The translations under genes and the position numbers were made by a program. A DNA stretch of 64,000 nucleotides from Malachius bipustulatus (lineage: Eukaryota; Arthropoda; Insecta; Coleoptera; Melyridae), in assembly GCA_910589415.1 (NCBI GenBank), contig OU342636.1, forward strand, positions 4,446,437 through 4,510,436. The letters are read 5' to 3'. How positions within the stretch are numbered: position 1 is the stretch's first letter; each line of letters begins with the position of its first letter. The notes beneath the pieces were generated by a model, which did not search any database, was not told where the DNA came from, and saw only the letters and a program-made list of their open reading frames with translations. Shown here one piece after another: positions 33,638 to 45,312 of this stretch.

Positions 33638-34498
33638 CAGGGTGAGGCGCGAGAACCTTAGGGCATTTTTATACGGAGAAGTCCTGGGAGTAAAAGTCTA
33701 AAAATTTCTATGTGTATAATTTCGATTTTGACGAGCTGAACTAAAATATTTACAACCCCTCACCATTTCCGGTTATACCGGAAGTTGCCATCAACTTTCG
33801 TATTTTAGATGGGACACCCTGTATATTATTACATTTTCAGATTGTCTGAAAAAATGTAATAAAAATGGTGTTTGTAGTTCAAAATTGGAACGAGTGGTTT
33901 ATGAGTTATAAACAAATGAAAACCGCAATTTTCCATTTTCAAAGAAGCTTAGGTGGAAAACGGATCAAGATAGTTGAAAACGGCTTACATGTCCCTATCT
34001 TAACTTTTCACGTAGTATCTTATGGTGCTGATGAAATTTGTATACAAACTGATGTAAAATCAGCGATTTTCAAAAAAAATTCATAAAAAAAATTTTTTTT
34101 TTGTAGGTACTCTAGCGTAGTTTATAAAAAGTTAGGATAGGGACATGTAAGCCGTTTTCCGATATCTTGACCCGTTTTCAAGCTAAGCTGCTTTGAAAAT
34201 GGAAAATTACAATTTTCATTTGTTTATAATTCATTAATTGCTCGTTACAAATTTGAACTGTAAACATCATTTTTATTACTTTTTTTTCAGGCAATCTGAA
34301 AATGCAATAATATACAGGGTGTCCCATTTAAAATAAGAAAGTTGATTGCAACTTCCGGTATAACCGGAAATGGTGAGGGGTTGTAAATATTTTAGTTCAG
34401 CTCGTCAAAATTGGAATCATAAATGTACAAACTTTTAGACTTCTACTCCTAACACTTCTCCATATAAAAATGCCCCAAGGTTCTCGCGCCTCACCATG
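33638..34498. mobile_element. CAGGG-tipped composite palindrome (k)
   Basis: An 861-bp palindrome. The outer unit 33638-33821 begins CAGGGTGAGGCGCGAGAACC and itself ends GGGACACCCTG before TATA. It is mirrored at 34316-34498. The two outer units flank a palindromic core of about 490 bp shared with (a) and (e). So the outer units look like complete short CAGGG elements sitting head-out on both sides of the core. Flanks are TGTA and TATA. Non-coding. Confidence 0.9.
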
Positions 34499-34681
34499 TA
34501 TATTACTCATTAAATTAAAATTAAAGATAGCTATGAAATTTGTGACTTCATCATTGTAATAATTTCCTAACCATTTTGCACTTTCAATTTCGAAGAATTC
34601 TAAATAATTTATTAATTTATTGAAGGAATGCTTACCAGCTAAATATTTTATAATTCCATGTTCATTTCACTATCGAATATA

Positions 34682-35418
34682 CAGGATGTCCGGAAATTAT
34701 GCACAAAGAATTGAGGGGGTGATTCTACTTGATAAAATATTGCCAAAAGTATCTATTAATTTTTTTCGAAAACTCACAAATAAGAAAGTTATGAGCCTTC
34801 AAAGTTGATTTTTTTAAATCAATATTTTTTTATAATATTTTTTCTAGTGTTTTCTTAAAATTTGACACACTTGCCACTGATATTGTTTTACATCCTTGGT
34901 CCAAATTAGACTTGAATCCCTCTAAATCAAGAGGCCTTATGTGCCCTTGACCTTCAAAAAAGGTCTATAACTTTTTTCGTAATATTTTTTTCTGAGTTTT
35001 GAAGACTCACAATTGAAGAACATGAAGAAATATTTGGAAAAGGTCCTCTTTGTCTATCACGATAAAATGACCTGTTTCCGAGTAAAACTGTTTTAAAAAT
35101 TTGCTTGCACTAAAATTGATCACCATAAATTATGATCATTTTGCAACAATACCAAAGCATGCTTTGGAAACAGCTGCAGGGTTGCCGAGTTATGTACAAA
35201 ACAGAGATATTCGTATATAAATAGACCTGGAAATAATAAAATTTTAAAAATGTTTAATCATTTTTTTTAAATAAAATTTGATTTAAAAAAATCAACTTTG
35301 AAGGCTCATAACTTTCTTATTTGTGAGTTTTCGAAAAAAAATTATAGATACCTTTGGCAATATTTTATCAAGTAGAATCACCCCCTTAATTCTTAGCGCA
35401 TAATTTCCGGACAGCCTG
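34682..35418. mobile_element. CAGGA/CAGGC-tipped palindromic element (h)
   Basis: A 737-bp palindrome, tips CAGGATGTCCGGAAATTATG, flanked by TATA on both sides. Inside the arms is GAGGGGGTGATTCTACTTG, similar in style to the GGGGGTGATT blocks of (g) and (i). It lies directly against, and probably inside, the C-terminal end of the transposase relic at 35419-36175. Confidence 0.9.
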
Positions 35419-36175
35419 TATATCCTCTGAAGAGTCTGGGTCTTGATTAATATTAACAAGAACTGGTTCGATCACGACGTTTATATGGATATCGAGATCC
35501 CACATGCAGTCCTCTTCTTTAATTACAATGCGGATGCAATTTTGCCATGACTGCTCTGTTATTTTTTCAATAGCAGTTTGAAACAATGTTTTCACTTCGC
35601 TCAATTTAAATGTCGTGTTATTCTTTGCTACACCCGTTTTCACTTGTGCCCAAATCAATTCAATCGGATTGAGCTCACAATGGTAAGGAGGTAAACGATG
35701 AACAAGGATACCATTTTATCGTGCCTTTTCATCTATGGCATATTTAATCATGGTTGGTTGGCTTGTGCACCCTTGCAATGTTTAGGAATTCAATTTTCAA
35801 CATTGATTCTTCAAACTGAATATTCTTTTGTTTTAACAAATCGATTATTTCCCCTTTCTCCATGCCGTTGTTGGAAATTTTTCTAGCCGGCGGCTATGGT
35901 AGTGTTCAAATCTGTTAGCGTCCATATCTTCATGGTATTCGCCGGTTTTCTTGGACTCAAATAATAAAAGTCCGTTCTCCAGAAATCCATCTTCGCTGCC
36001 GATATGGGTTACGATTAATCTTCGTCCCTTACCTGAAGATGATTTCAGTCCCATCGACCATCCGTCCATAAACGATTCTCACGTGCTTTTTACATTTAAA
36101 TCTTGTCATACTTTCTGCACAGTGTATCCTTCGTTTATCCACGTTTCATCTAAATAATATATTTTTCGATTTTCT
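35419..36175 (-). pseudogene. DDE transposase relic (IS630/Tc1 type), central Asp deleted
   Basis: Minus strand: IIYLDETWINEGYTV near 36165-36130 carries the first catalytic Asp. Then come SSGKGRRLIVTHIGSEDGFL and GLLLFESKKTGEYHEDMDAN. The frame jumps straight to HYHSRRLEKFPTTAWRKG, so the strand that should carry the second Asp (LDNA-YHS) is missing. The final part reads NPIELIWAQVK with the Glu, then VKTLFQTAIEKI and an acidic tail QDPDSSED. At least three frames are used. It is a dead copy of a cut-and-paste transposase acting at TA sites. Element (h) abuts its C-terminus. Confidence 0.82.
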
Positions 36176-36189
36176 TGTTATTTTCTTGT

Positions 36190-36213
36190 AAATAAATAAA
36201 TAAATAAATAAAT
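36190..36213. repeat. (AAAT)n microsatellite
   Basis: Six tandem AAAT units. Confidence 0.9.
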
Positions 36214-36403
36214 CTTGATGATATTCCCTCTTTACTTGTGGTACGTTTTCAAACGAAACGAAATGAAATTTCTCAGTAAACCACTACGCTAATATGACCT
36301 GACCATGGAAAATTTCAGAAAGCCAATTTAAAAAACGGCGAAAATATTCATAATAATTATTGTATCAACGTATAAAAATACACTATTTATGCAATTGATG
36401 CGC

Positions 36404-36486
36404 AAGAAGGTTTTTGTTTAACTGGCAGATAGGAACTAACTCCGAGTTATCTCTCTTAACCAGCGTTTATAATATTGGCTGTTAGT
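36404..36486. repeat. Short dispersed repeat, copy B (inverted)
   Basis: The inverse of 15367-15450: TTAACCAGCGTTTATAATAT together with AACTAACTCCGAGTTA. Probably the end of a non-autonomous element. Confidence 0.55.
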
Positions 36487-37038
36487 CGAGTTTGTAAATG
36501 ATTCCAAAGGTAACGTTTAGAACTGATACACAATAGTCTATAATCTTAAGAATGTTAAATAATACTATGAATTCTCTGTGGCAAATGGAGTCATCCGATG
36601 CCAACACCACCATAAAAAAAAATTATAATAATAATACCTGCATTGACACAAATAAGTCAATATTCATATCTTTTCAAGCAATCCTTTTTTTGACTGTGTA
36701 TAATAATTAATCAAAGCAAAAAAAAATTTCAAATAACTTTTCTTAATTAAAAAAGTCGAAAATAAACGAGATATAGCCTTTGGAAGCAAAAAAATTTAAG
36801 TCCAGACCTATAATAAATTCAACTACTTAGCCAAACTGATTTCGTTATACAATCAGAAAAAATTACAATACATAAGGTTACCTAGGAAACAAAATCAAAA
36901 CAGCAGGAAATAAAAATGAAATAAAATAAAATTTCTAGCCTTTGTTTTTTCATTTAACTTACCTAAGTAAACATTACTTGAGTTATTTTCGTTTATTTCC
37001 TGTTATTTTGGTTTTGTTTCCCATCAGGTAACCTTATA
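36487..37038. other. Non-coding, nothing recognised
   Basis: AT-rich sequence. The segments 36880-36930 and 36985-37025 are imperfect inverted repeats around a CAGGAAATAAA/TTTATTTCCTG motif. No gene. Confidence 0.45.
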
Positions 37039-40000
37039 CAAGGTGTATCTAAAATAAACTGAGAAGAAAATTCAGGGGGTGATTGATCAGATCATTTTTA
37101 GAAAAAAAAGTAAGTATAAACGTATATCCTAAGAGGCTTAACTTTTTAACTACAGGATCTTGAAGTTTCAAGAAAAATCGTTTTTTAATAATAACTATGA
37201 TAATAATAAAGATATTTTCGTGAAAATTTCTGTACACCTTCCACATATCAAGAGGCATTTCCCAACGTATAACTTTTAATTATTGTAGCAGTGACGTTCG
37301 TACAAGTCGCGTTACACTTGATATTAAAAAAAAAAATAGTACACCACTGCTTTTTTATGAAAATAAAATTATTTTTAAATCCTCTTTCATGTCTGAGTAA
37401 ATATGATTTCTTGACTTTTTTCAACTGACACAAGGTTTTCTGATAAAAAAATAAATATCATATGTTTAGACAACCTGTGTTTGAGTAGAGAGTTGTATTT
37501 TACAAATAAAATTGAATTCACAAATTCGACCATTTCGCTTGTATTTATGTTAAATGACGTTTACTGTCCACAGGGAATTTTTTTAAGAGTCAGATAATAC
37601 CAGAACACATTTTTTTCTATCGGAGTACAGATTGAAATGAACTTCTGCTGCAGTTCTATGGCAGTTTCAGAAAGAGGCAACCTAAAAATGTACCTATATC
37701 CCATTTCAGACGTTTTTGAATTCAGAGTTGGCTATGGAAAATTCGAATTATGTTGGTACCTTTCCAAAAGCTGAGTTTTGAACTACTTTTGACAAGCTAA
37801 ATTTTTTAAGGTTATGGATGTTGCTAATCAAATTTGACTTTGTTTTAAATTTCACCTACGCTGCGTTGCCAAAACAGGAATATATTATCTAAAGTAGGTA
37901 CTTATACTAATTTTCGGGGAAATATTTATTTTTGTGTAAAATCGGACAAGGAGGATTTATTTCTTGATCGATTTTTTTCAACTATATGTGAAATTATTAA
38001 CGATTCCTTTAAATATGTTTTCTGCATTTCAAAACTTTAATTTTTATCCAAAAAAATACGAAATATAAAAATTATCATAATTTATTGTTTGTTTTAAGTT
38101 AAGTAATAAAAGATAAAAATACAAGTTATGTTCATTGTCATTAAAATTTCTTGTTTAACGGTTAAAATAAGATTCATAATATAATATTATAAAGGTAAGC
38201 TATATTTCTACACTTCTACAGTTCTACATTTCTACAATGCTTTTATAGTTATTGAACAAGAAATATTCAACTAGAAAATTAAGAAATAATGTTATCTAGA
38301 GAAGTAATTTAAAGGCTAGCGGTTACAACATTATTCATAAAAATCTACATAATATTATTTCGAATTTTTTTGCTCGCGATAAGTACTTCTTGATTTTACT
38401 CTCAAATTTTATTGAGTCGGTTTAGATTCGAAGATACAGATTATGCCCTGGAAATTTATAAAAGGCTATTTCAACAAATTTTTTCAACTGACTTCAATTT
38501 TCCAATATCAAAGTTTTTTTTTCAAGAGGGAGCATTGCGTCTTAACCGTGTAGATAAGACCTAGTCATTCCAATCTAGTAATTTGGCTCTCAGAACTAGC
38601 TAATTTGGCCAGACACAAATTTTAAATTTATAAATACATAGTTAAATTACCGAGAAATAACCATGCCGAGCTGGGATTTGAACCCAGACGGTGGCAGCGT
38701 CAACGGCTCAATAATTATAGTCAGTGACCTAAACCGCCGCGCTCAAAATAAAAGTTATTTAATAATAATATAATAAAAAACTCAATCACATTTACATTTA
38801 TGATCTTTGATTTGTTCTCTATTGTCTTAAATAACTTGAAGTGCTGGACTTCTCTCTCTCGCGTCATGTGGTGAAATTCAGGAACATACGAGTATATCAT
38901 ATATGTCATGTCGCCGACTCTTGAAATGCCTAATTTTCACAAGAACATTTGAAGAATAAGTAGGGGTAGTCTTTATTCCTTTATCAACTAATTTAATTCA
39001 AATTTTGAAGAAAGTAGATGGAATGAGCCTCATGATCTTTGTAGGTTGCCAATAAGTTTTTCTTCATTTTCAATTTATTGTAGGGAGTTGGAGGATTTTT
39101 TTGCTAGTTGAGGAAAGTCTTGCTAACTCGGTTGAGGATGAGTTATGACAAATTCTAATCTCGTTATTGTCGTTTGATACTGAGGCTGCCTAAAATATAT
39201 GAATAAAAATTATATTTGGGTAGAACTATAAATTTTCTGAATCCAATCGGTTTAATTTAGGTATGGTTATTGGTTACTCCACCTTTATATTTTCTGGATT
39301 TCAATTTGTTATAAAACAGTATATGCATGGATGCAATAGTGTGACGTATAGTAGACAAAATTTTCGTCTTTTCGTAGCACACGGCGTGGTCATCCTGAAG
39401 CAAAGCATTCATGCATGGTGTAGAGCTCATCTTCTTATTCGAGGTAGGCTGTGGTAGGACTGAGTCTCACAAATTCGGGAAGCACGATTCACCGGGGTTT
39501 GTATTACAGAGCTCGTTTTTGGGCTGGGTGTTGATTGGAGTTCTTGTGTAAATAACGATCTCTTTGTGTTGGTTTTCGGTAGACACTGTGCCACACATTT
39601 CAATTACTTTTGGCATTAGGAATAATGTAGTATTCAAAGGAGATTTAAGTTCTTTTCAATTTTAAAAGGATTGAAATAAGATGCTGAAAATCTGACAGAA
39701 CTTTTTGAATGAAGTTACTGAACGTCTAATAATTAAATATTTTTTACTAAAAAATAACAACAATCGTATATTATTGAATTATTGTTTTCATACGTCAAAC
39801 ATATTTTTATTAGGTAAGAAATTAATCCTAATGGCATATGAGTAAAGTGGGAAGTCATTTGAACTTTTTTAGCTCAAATCGACTGTCCAGGGTATCCAAC
39901 TTGAAGAAAAAATATCACAGCCAACTTGAATCCAAAAACGTCTGAAATGGGATATATTTTTTTTTTATCAGAAATCCTTGCATCGGTATAAAAAAAGTCA

Positions 40001-40308
40001 AAAGATCATATTTACTCAGAAATGAAAGAGGATTTGAAAAATAATTTTATTTTCATAAAAAAGCAGTGGCGTACTATTTTTTTTTCAAAAATATTAAGTG
40101 TAACACGACTTTCACGAATGTCACTGCTACAGTAACTAAAAGTTATACGTTGGGAAATGCCTCTTGATGCATGGAAGGTGTACACAAATTTTCACGAAAA
40201 TATCTTCATTGTTATCAAAGTTATTATTAAAAAACGATTTTTTTCTTGAATAGAATGATCTCATCAATCACCCCCTGAATTTTCTCGGTTCATTTTAGAT
40301 ACACCCTG
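37039..40308. mobile_element. 3.3-kb CAGGG-type element (i) with long inverted arms
   Basis: Tips are CAAGGTGTATCTAAAAT and ACACCCTG, flanked by TATA on both sides. The left arm 37039-37440 is mirrored at about 39990-40308. A further block (CATTTCAGACGTTTTTG at about 37700 and its inverse at about 39940) shows that the arms extend inwards, with an insertion or deletion in one arm. The 2.2-kb middle contains a tRNA-derived SINE (38514-38745) and otherwise no recognisable gene. It is the largest of the family and the best place to look for an ancestral coding region, but none is visible. Confidence 0.85.
38514..38745 (-). mobile_element. tRNA-derived SINE
   Basis: Read on the minus strand, 38745-38660 looks like a tRNA: GCGGTTTAGGTCACTGAC in the A-box position and GGGTTCAAATCCCAGCTC as a B box with T-arm. 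A tRNA-unrelated body of about 130 bp follows, and the element ends in an A-run next to CTTG (about 38515-38525). The head has an over-long variable middle and poor acceptor pairing, so it is a SINE promoter and not a working tRNA gene. It sits inside element (i). Confidence 0.75.
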
Positions 40309-41131
40309 TATATTGGAACTGTTTTTCTGATTGTTGATTGAAATTAGTTAATCAGATAATTACATTAATAATAATTTATCATGGCAAGGGCTGGATTTTA
40401 ATTTATTTTTACTTACAAAGGTGGTAGGTGTCTCATTATTTTGACTTTTTTTGGCTTCAATTTCTTTGCTGTATGTGTAAAGAAATTTTCAAAAATAAAA
40501 TAGTTTGTCGCTGACTGAAAATATTAATACATTTTTGTGGAAATTTTAAATTACCTTTTGATTTCACAATCAAGTATAAAAACCCTAAATACAATCTTAC
40601 TCCCAAAAGAAGCACATATGCATGCACTTCAATTAAATTTTTTTTATTGATAGCTGAATTTTATACTTAAAGATATTTAAATTTAAACTTTTAGAATTCA
40701 ATTTTTCTGAATTATAAATTTTTGCAATTTAAAAAAAAAAAAATTCAAAAAAAAAAACCATTACATGTGTTGTTTTTTCCTTCCCATTTCGCCTCACTAT
40801 AGCTGAAATCTGGCACCCATTCATTTTTAATCGAGATAACGTGCCCCAGTTCATACCTACTATCTGGCTTCGTGACAAATGGTATTTAGACTTTTCAAGT
40901 GCTTATGCTTGCTCATTAGTCTTATCTTAGCTGAAAAGTTAAGTTAGCATGCTATTGTGTTAATCTAATTTCATATTAATTAGTTTCAGCATTATTATGT
41001 AGAAGAATGCAACAAGTGAAAGTGATTACGTGCAGAGATTATAATAATTATCCTGAACCTGGAGCACATCTTCGTAGCTGTGTCAATTTTTTACAAGTAC
41101 ATATACATCCAACTGACCGTTAACATCTATA
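40309..41131 (+). promoter_or_regulatory. 5' flank and 5'UTR of the carrier gene
   Basis: There is no coding signal until the ATG at 41132. An in-frame TGA at 41114-41116 precedes that ATG, so the coding start is bounded. The transcription start cannot be located: there is no convincing TATA box, and the region has A/T runs (40725-40765). The 5'UTR probably lies within the last 100-200 bp before the ATG. Confidence 0.4.
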
Positions 41132-41186
41132 ATGAAGACTGAGAATAGAAATGTCGAGTTTGTTTGTAAAAATTTATTAGCTGGAG
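41132..41186 (+). CDS. SLC25A16: Mitochondrial carrier SLC25A16-like, coding exon 1
   Basis: This short exon is easily missed. ATG opens MKTENRNVEFVCKNLLAG plus the first base of a Gly codon, then GTTAGT as donor. It supplies the N-terminus and the start of the first membrane helix. Joined to the acceptor at 45312 it completes the split GGC codon and reads LLAGGIAGMVSKTTVAPLDR, the canonical beginning of an SLC25A16-type carrier. Joining fits in phase (55 nt, so phase 1), which is strong support despite the small size. The stop TGA at 41114 in the same frame upstream favours this start. Confidence 0.85.
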
Positions 41187-41489
41187 GTTAGTATGCTGAA
41201 TTATTTTATTAAGTTGAATCTAGTTTGAACTATTATAAATATGTTGGGTTTAGATTAAGGTCTGCTCTGATAAGACAAAAAGTCCTATCTGTAATTGAGT
41301 TTTGGTAAGAAATGTTTCAATTTTTCCCACTTGCCTTGAGATATTGTTGCACTAATCACACAAAATCGTTTTGGAAATACGCACCTATCTGCTTTCTCAA
41401 CTTCAGAGTGGTCATAAAAAAATTATTTTTTGGTTCTGCCGTGACAATTTTTTAGTTTTTATCCGATTAAAAATCCGGGATTGATGTTG

Positions 41490-43230
41490 AAGCCACTGTA
41501 GATGTTCACCTGTTCCATCAGTTGCCTTCAAAACCAACTGATGAGTGCCAACAGAGTGCCAACAGCTCTCATATACTTGTTGGCCGTGGAAGACAAGCTC
41601 GAAGACAGCCTGCAGCAACAGAAAGACAGTAAGAAAAGCTGCTGCAGCAACATAAAGACAGTGAAGAGCAGCTGCTACAAGTGATCCAGCGGCAAAGGGA
41701 TGATTATGTGGGAGAACTAAATAAAGTGAAACAAGAAGTTGATGATGTGTGCGATGAAGTCAACAGTGTTAGCAACAAAGTCACTGGTTTTCGTGATAAA
41801 GTCTGTGGTGTTCGTGATGAAGTAAAATTGGTGGAAAATCGAGTGGAACAGAAAACAAAACTGCTTGTAGAGAAGATCAAGATCGACTTCGAGAAGAAAC
41901 TTAAAACTCTCAAAAGTTCTGAGGTGGAATTCTATGTACCGCACCTGCAAACAGTTTTGGCTCAAAAGTGAAACCACAGGCATAGGATGGAACAACACCC
42001 TGAAGTGCTTACAAAACGCAATTTCAGGCAGCCTGCATAGCCAACCGGTGCACCGATGAAGAGAAGGCAACAGTACTGGTTCTTGGTCTTCCGGAGCAAG
42101 CTGTGGACATACTGCAAACAGTGCCGGTGGAACTGCACTCGAATTACGACAAATTAAGTGGAGCATTAGAACTTTGATTCGGCAACCGTCATTAGGAGCA
42201 GGTGAAACTGAACGAATCGCTACAGGAGTTCGAAGCTGATGTCAACAGGCTTTCCATCAAGCATACCCAGACTCGCTGCAGAATTTAAAAGAACAACTAG
42301 CCTCGCAAACCTTTGTCAATGGAATACGAGACACTGAGATACAGAAGATCCTACGCAAGTCACATTTGACAAAGTCCAACGAAGCGTTAGTTAGAGCGCT
42401 TGAGATAGACGCAGCAGTCAAGGCATCGAGCGGTAGAACCTTTTCAACAGTACGAGCAGTCACCATCAATGAAGAAAAAGAAGAGAATGTGACTGCCTTA
42501 TTGGAAAAGTTAAGTAAGATGATCGATAAGATTTCAACAGCAGTTCAACAAGAGAAAAAGAGGTTGGACTCCAAGGAGAGACGAAACTAGGAGACAGTGC
42601 TACCGTTGTGGTTCCAGTTTTCATTTTATATGTAATTGCAAGGTTCGTGAGACTCAGAGATGTGGCGGATCAGATTCAGACAAGACGTCCAGTTGGTGGT
42701 GAGACAGCAACGGGAGCGAAAGGCCCAGCTTTCGAATGGAGAACAAAAGATTCTCGAGAGATGAGCGAGACTTCAAATGTGGCGGTATGGTAGCGATTGT
42801 GATCACGGCCGCCACCGTGAATGGAACTGGGACGGAAAAAGATGTCCGTTCAGGCGATTCGAGGACCACGGTGACAGTCAACGACACTTCGAGCGCCGCA
42901 GTGACGACCAGGGCAGTTTCATCAGACACCTGCCACCGGCCAATAATGAGCAGGATAGCAGGTCATCAGAGCATCGTCGGAGGCCCAAGCTGATGTTGGC
43001 GCATCATACTAAACCTATGGAGGACAGCCAGAAGAAAGGGTGCATCAGAAAGATTGTGGTCAATACTGATACAGAATGGACAACAGAGGCATGCAGGAAA
43101 GAGCAAGAGAAAGATGAAGACATTGGAGACATCTTAAAACAGAAAGAAGAAAATGGACCAAGACCAATTTGGGCAGAGGCTTGGTGAACAAGAGACTAAC
43201 TAAAGTTCAAGAGAAGTTCTGGGTGAACTG
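41490..43230 (+). pseudogene. Ty3-type retrotransposon gag, degenerate
   Basis: A second, longer copy of the gag at 54095-54960. The frame 41681-41971 gives a coiled coil built of VRDEV/VSNKV repeats (VDDVCDEVNSVSNKV, KLVENRVEQKTKLLVEK). Around 42050-42170, EEKATVLVLGLPEQAVDIL is the capsid region. 42366-42590 reads TKSNEALVRALEIDAAVK. Near 42595 a nucleocapsid zinc knuckle CYRCGSSFHFICNC is readable. Many stops and shifts break it. No protease, RT or integrase follows, and no LTR is visible next to it. It lies in sense orientation in intron 1. Confidence 0.75.
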
Positions 43231-43235
43231 CAAGG

Positions 43236-43918
43236 ACTATGTGGATTGGATTAGATTAGATTGGATTTATTGTGGGTGGGCCATTGTGACACCTCAATTC
43301 GACCGAAGGTCTATTGTGCCTCACATCTAGTCGTGCTACATTAAACCCATCAGGTCAGCCTCTTTAAGGAAACTGACCATCTGACTGTTGCTAATAATGT
43401 ATCCAGGTCCTCCGGTGTGAGAAAGTATCTCCTGAAGGTTTGTAATCTGGTTATTCGTGTTCCTTTTTCTCAGGGGAGATTTGTTCCTCCTCCTGGTCCA
43501 GCAGAATCGAGCTGTTTCTTGGATTCGGATTAGAACCGATCTCACAGCTTCTTCAGTTGCCTGAAGATCGAGGTTTTGGCTCTCCTCGTTAGAGCATATT
43601 TGTTTTACACACTCCATGGATGTCCCAGGAGTGGTTGGGAAAGGTTGGTCCACTCCCTGCAGAGCCCGCATGCGAGAAGTAAGGCTCAATACAGCGGGGT
43701 GCGCCCGGTGCCCCGAGGTTATGTTTGCCCCTAAGACTGAGCTACCCACAGTCATGCATCTCTTCTGCGCGCGCATTACCTTGAGATTGGGGAGGTTTTT
43801 AAAGTGGTGCCTCATCCACGTAGTCCGGGCGGTTAAGTCAAGAACCCCACATATCTCTCTGTGCGCGAGACATGCCCACAACACAGAGTGATATACGGTT
43901 TGACGGAGAGCCCACATT
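43236..43918 (-). mobile_element. 3' end of a LINE (I/R1-like tail)
   Basis: The minus-strand frame 43336-43917 (193 codons) ends in MVSFLKEADLMGLM and a stop, similar to the FLREAELERLL end of the copy at 9875-10370. It is followed by a 3' region with AATAAA and a (TCTAA/TCCAA)n tail at 43240-43270. The rest of the frame has no clear domain and may be partly shifted. It is a 5'-truncated I/R1-like insertion, fused at 43918 to another LINE fragment. Confidence 0.5.
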
Positions 43919-44900
43919 CGGACATTCAGATGTTATATCCAGGTATTCTATGTGAGCCTTAAATGACATCTTGGAATCAAAAATAACTCCAAGGTCTCTA
44001 ACATGATCAACTCTTTCAAGAGAGACTCCATTGAGAGAGTATGTGGTAAATGAAATTTTGATATTCCGTAATTGCTTAGAAATCTCATCAAAATCAGCAT
44101 GTCTGTAATCCAAAATTATTTCCTGAAACTTACAAAACTCCACCCTCGATAACAATAGAGTAAAAGATAGAGGGGAATGAGATTCATCGCACCGACATTT
44201 ATCACTAATTATAATTTTCTCAAACTTATATTTTCTATAAATGGCGACCAACACACCACCCCCATCCCTTTTTGCACTAGAAAATATGGATCTATCACAA
44301 CGAATTGCATTATAATTAAATAGTCCCAATTCAGCATCATTGATGTCCTCATTGAGCCACGTTTCAGTAAGAATGACAACATCATAATCTCCAAGAAGTG
44401 TAATTCCAGATCTTACCAAGTTGAGACTGCCTCGAATGCCACCTTAAATTGTATAGGGCTTGGCAATTTCCATTTTGATTTTTGAACTCCTATAAGCCGA
44501 GGCCTCAGAAGCCGAAGATGTACTGTCACCCTTTGAATTCTTAACAGCAATAGTAGGCACTCCTCTAATGTACTTGGGGAAAATTCCCGCTTCACCACTC
44601 TCTTTGCGCCGCTTAAGCTCCTTCACAACAGTAGAGCGATATTCCCTTTGTTTACGTGGCAAGTCAGCTGATATAATCAGCTTGCTATCACCCAATGACC
44701 TCTTATGGCTAGATATCCAATCCAATGCACATGCTCCTTCGATGGTAATGACACTTTAAGAGGTCGGATTTTTCCACTGACAAACTTATTACCAAGACGA
44801 GTTACAGAGATTTCATCAATATCATACAGCAGTGACTCAATACAATTCGCAAGTAGATTTTGAACAGCTTGACGATCCTTCGAAGGTTTTCAGGACCTCC
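43919..44900 (-). pseudogene. CR1/Jockey-like LINE fragment with internal deletion
   Basis: Minus strand: an ORF1 C-terminus (44900-44445) with LLANCIESLLYDIDEISVTR, LIISADLPRKQREYRS and FPKYIRGVPTIAVK ends at a stop. Then the endonuclease N-terminus DYDVVILTETWLNEDINDA and KRDGGGVLVAIYRKY follows (44419-44210). It runs in one frame, without the RT palm, into LERVDHVRDLGVIFDSKMSF of the RT thumb (44010-43940). So about 2 kb of ORF2 has been removed while the frame 43838-44419 stayed open. The family is the same type as 32052-33060 and 55576-58815. Confidence 0.75.
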
Positions 44901-45312
44901 TTATCATTATGCCTTATCAGCAAAAAATGCACTGATATTACTGTAGTCAAGAAAATAGAAATTCAGCAATCTTTCACATCAAATCGTTGGTCAGTAACAC
45001 TTCTAAATGTTGTAAAAACTAGATCAGAGGATAGACCAAGCTTGATCTCAATCACTGGTGCAAAAAACAACACAGAAATTCCAAAGAAAACCACTAAAAA
45101 CTGACAAAAAATGAGGAGCTAATTAATGCTGCTGCATCAATTTATCAATTAAATTGATTCTAATGAAAAATGAAGGCGAACATTCACGACTTCATTACAA
45201 TACAAAATTGATATCTATTGCCTATATTCGGCTACATGATACTTGTAACTTTCGCTACCTATTGCAGTCGGATTAAAGTAAGTTAAACTCAGGTTGTTTT
45301 GAAATGTTTCAG

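Larger units (their letters stand above)
41187..45312 (+). other. Carrier gene intron 1 (4.1 kb)
   Basis: GT (41187) to AG (45312, in TTTCAG). It carries a broken Ty3-type gag on the sense strand (41490-43230) and two LINE pieces on the antisense strand (43236-44900). The flanks 41190-41490 and 44900-45312 show nothing recognisable. Confidence 0.8.

Noticed and set aside
38660..38745. tRNA gene on the minus strand
   Set aside because: The T-arm and B box are good, but the acceptor stem does not pair and the middle is too long; a tail and poly-A follow, so it is a SINE head.
42608..43187. Several frames of 60-136 codons downstream of gag
   Set aside because: They are alternative-frame readings of the degenerate nucleocapsid end of the gag remnant, without conserved domains of their own.
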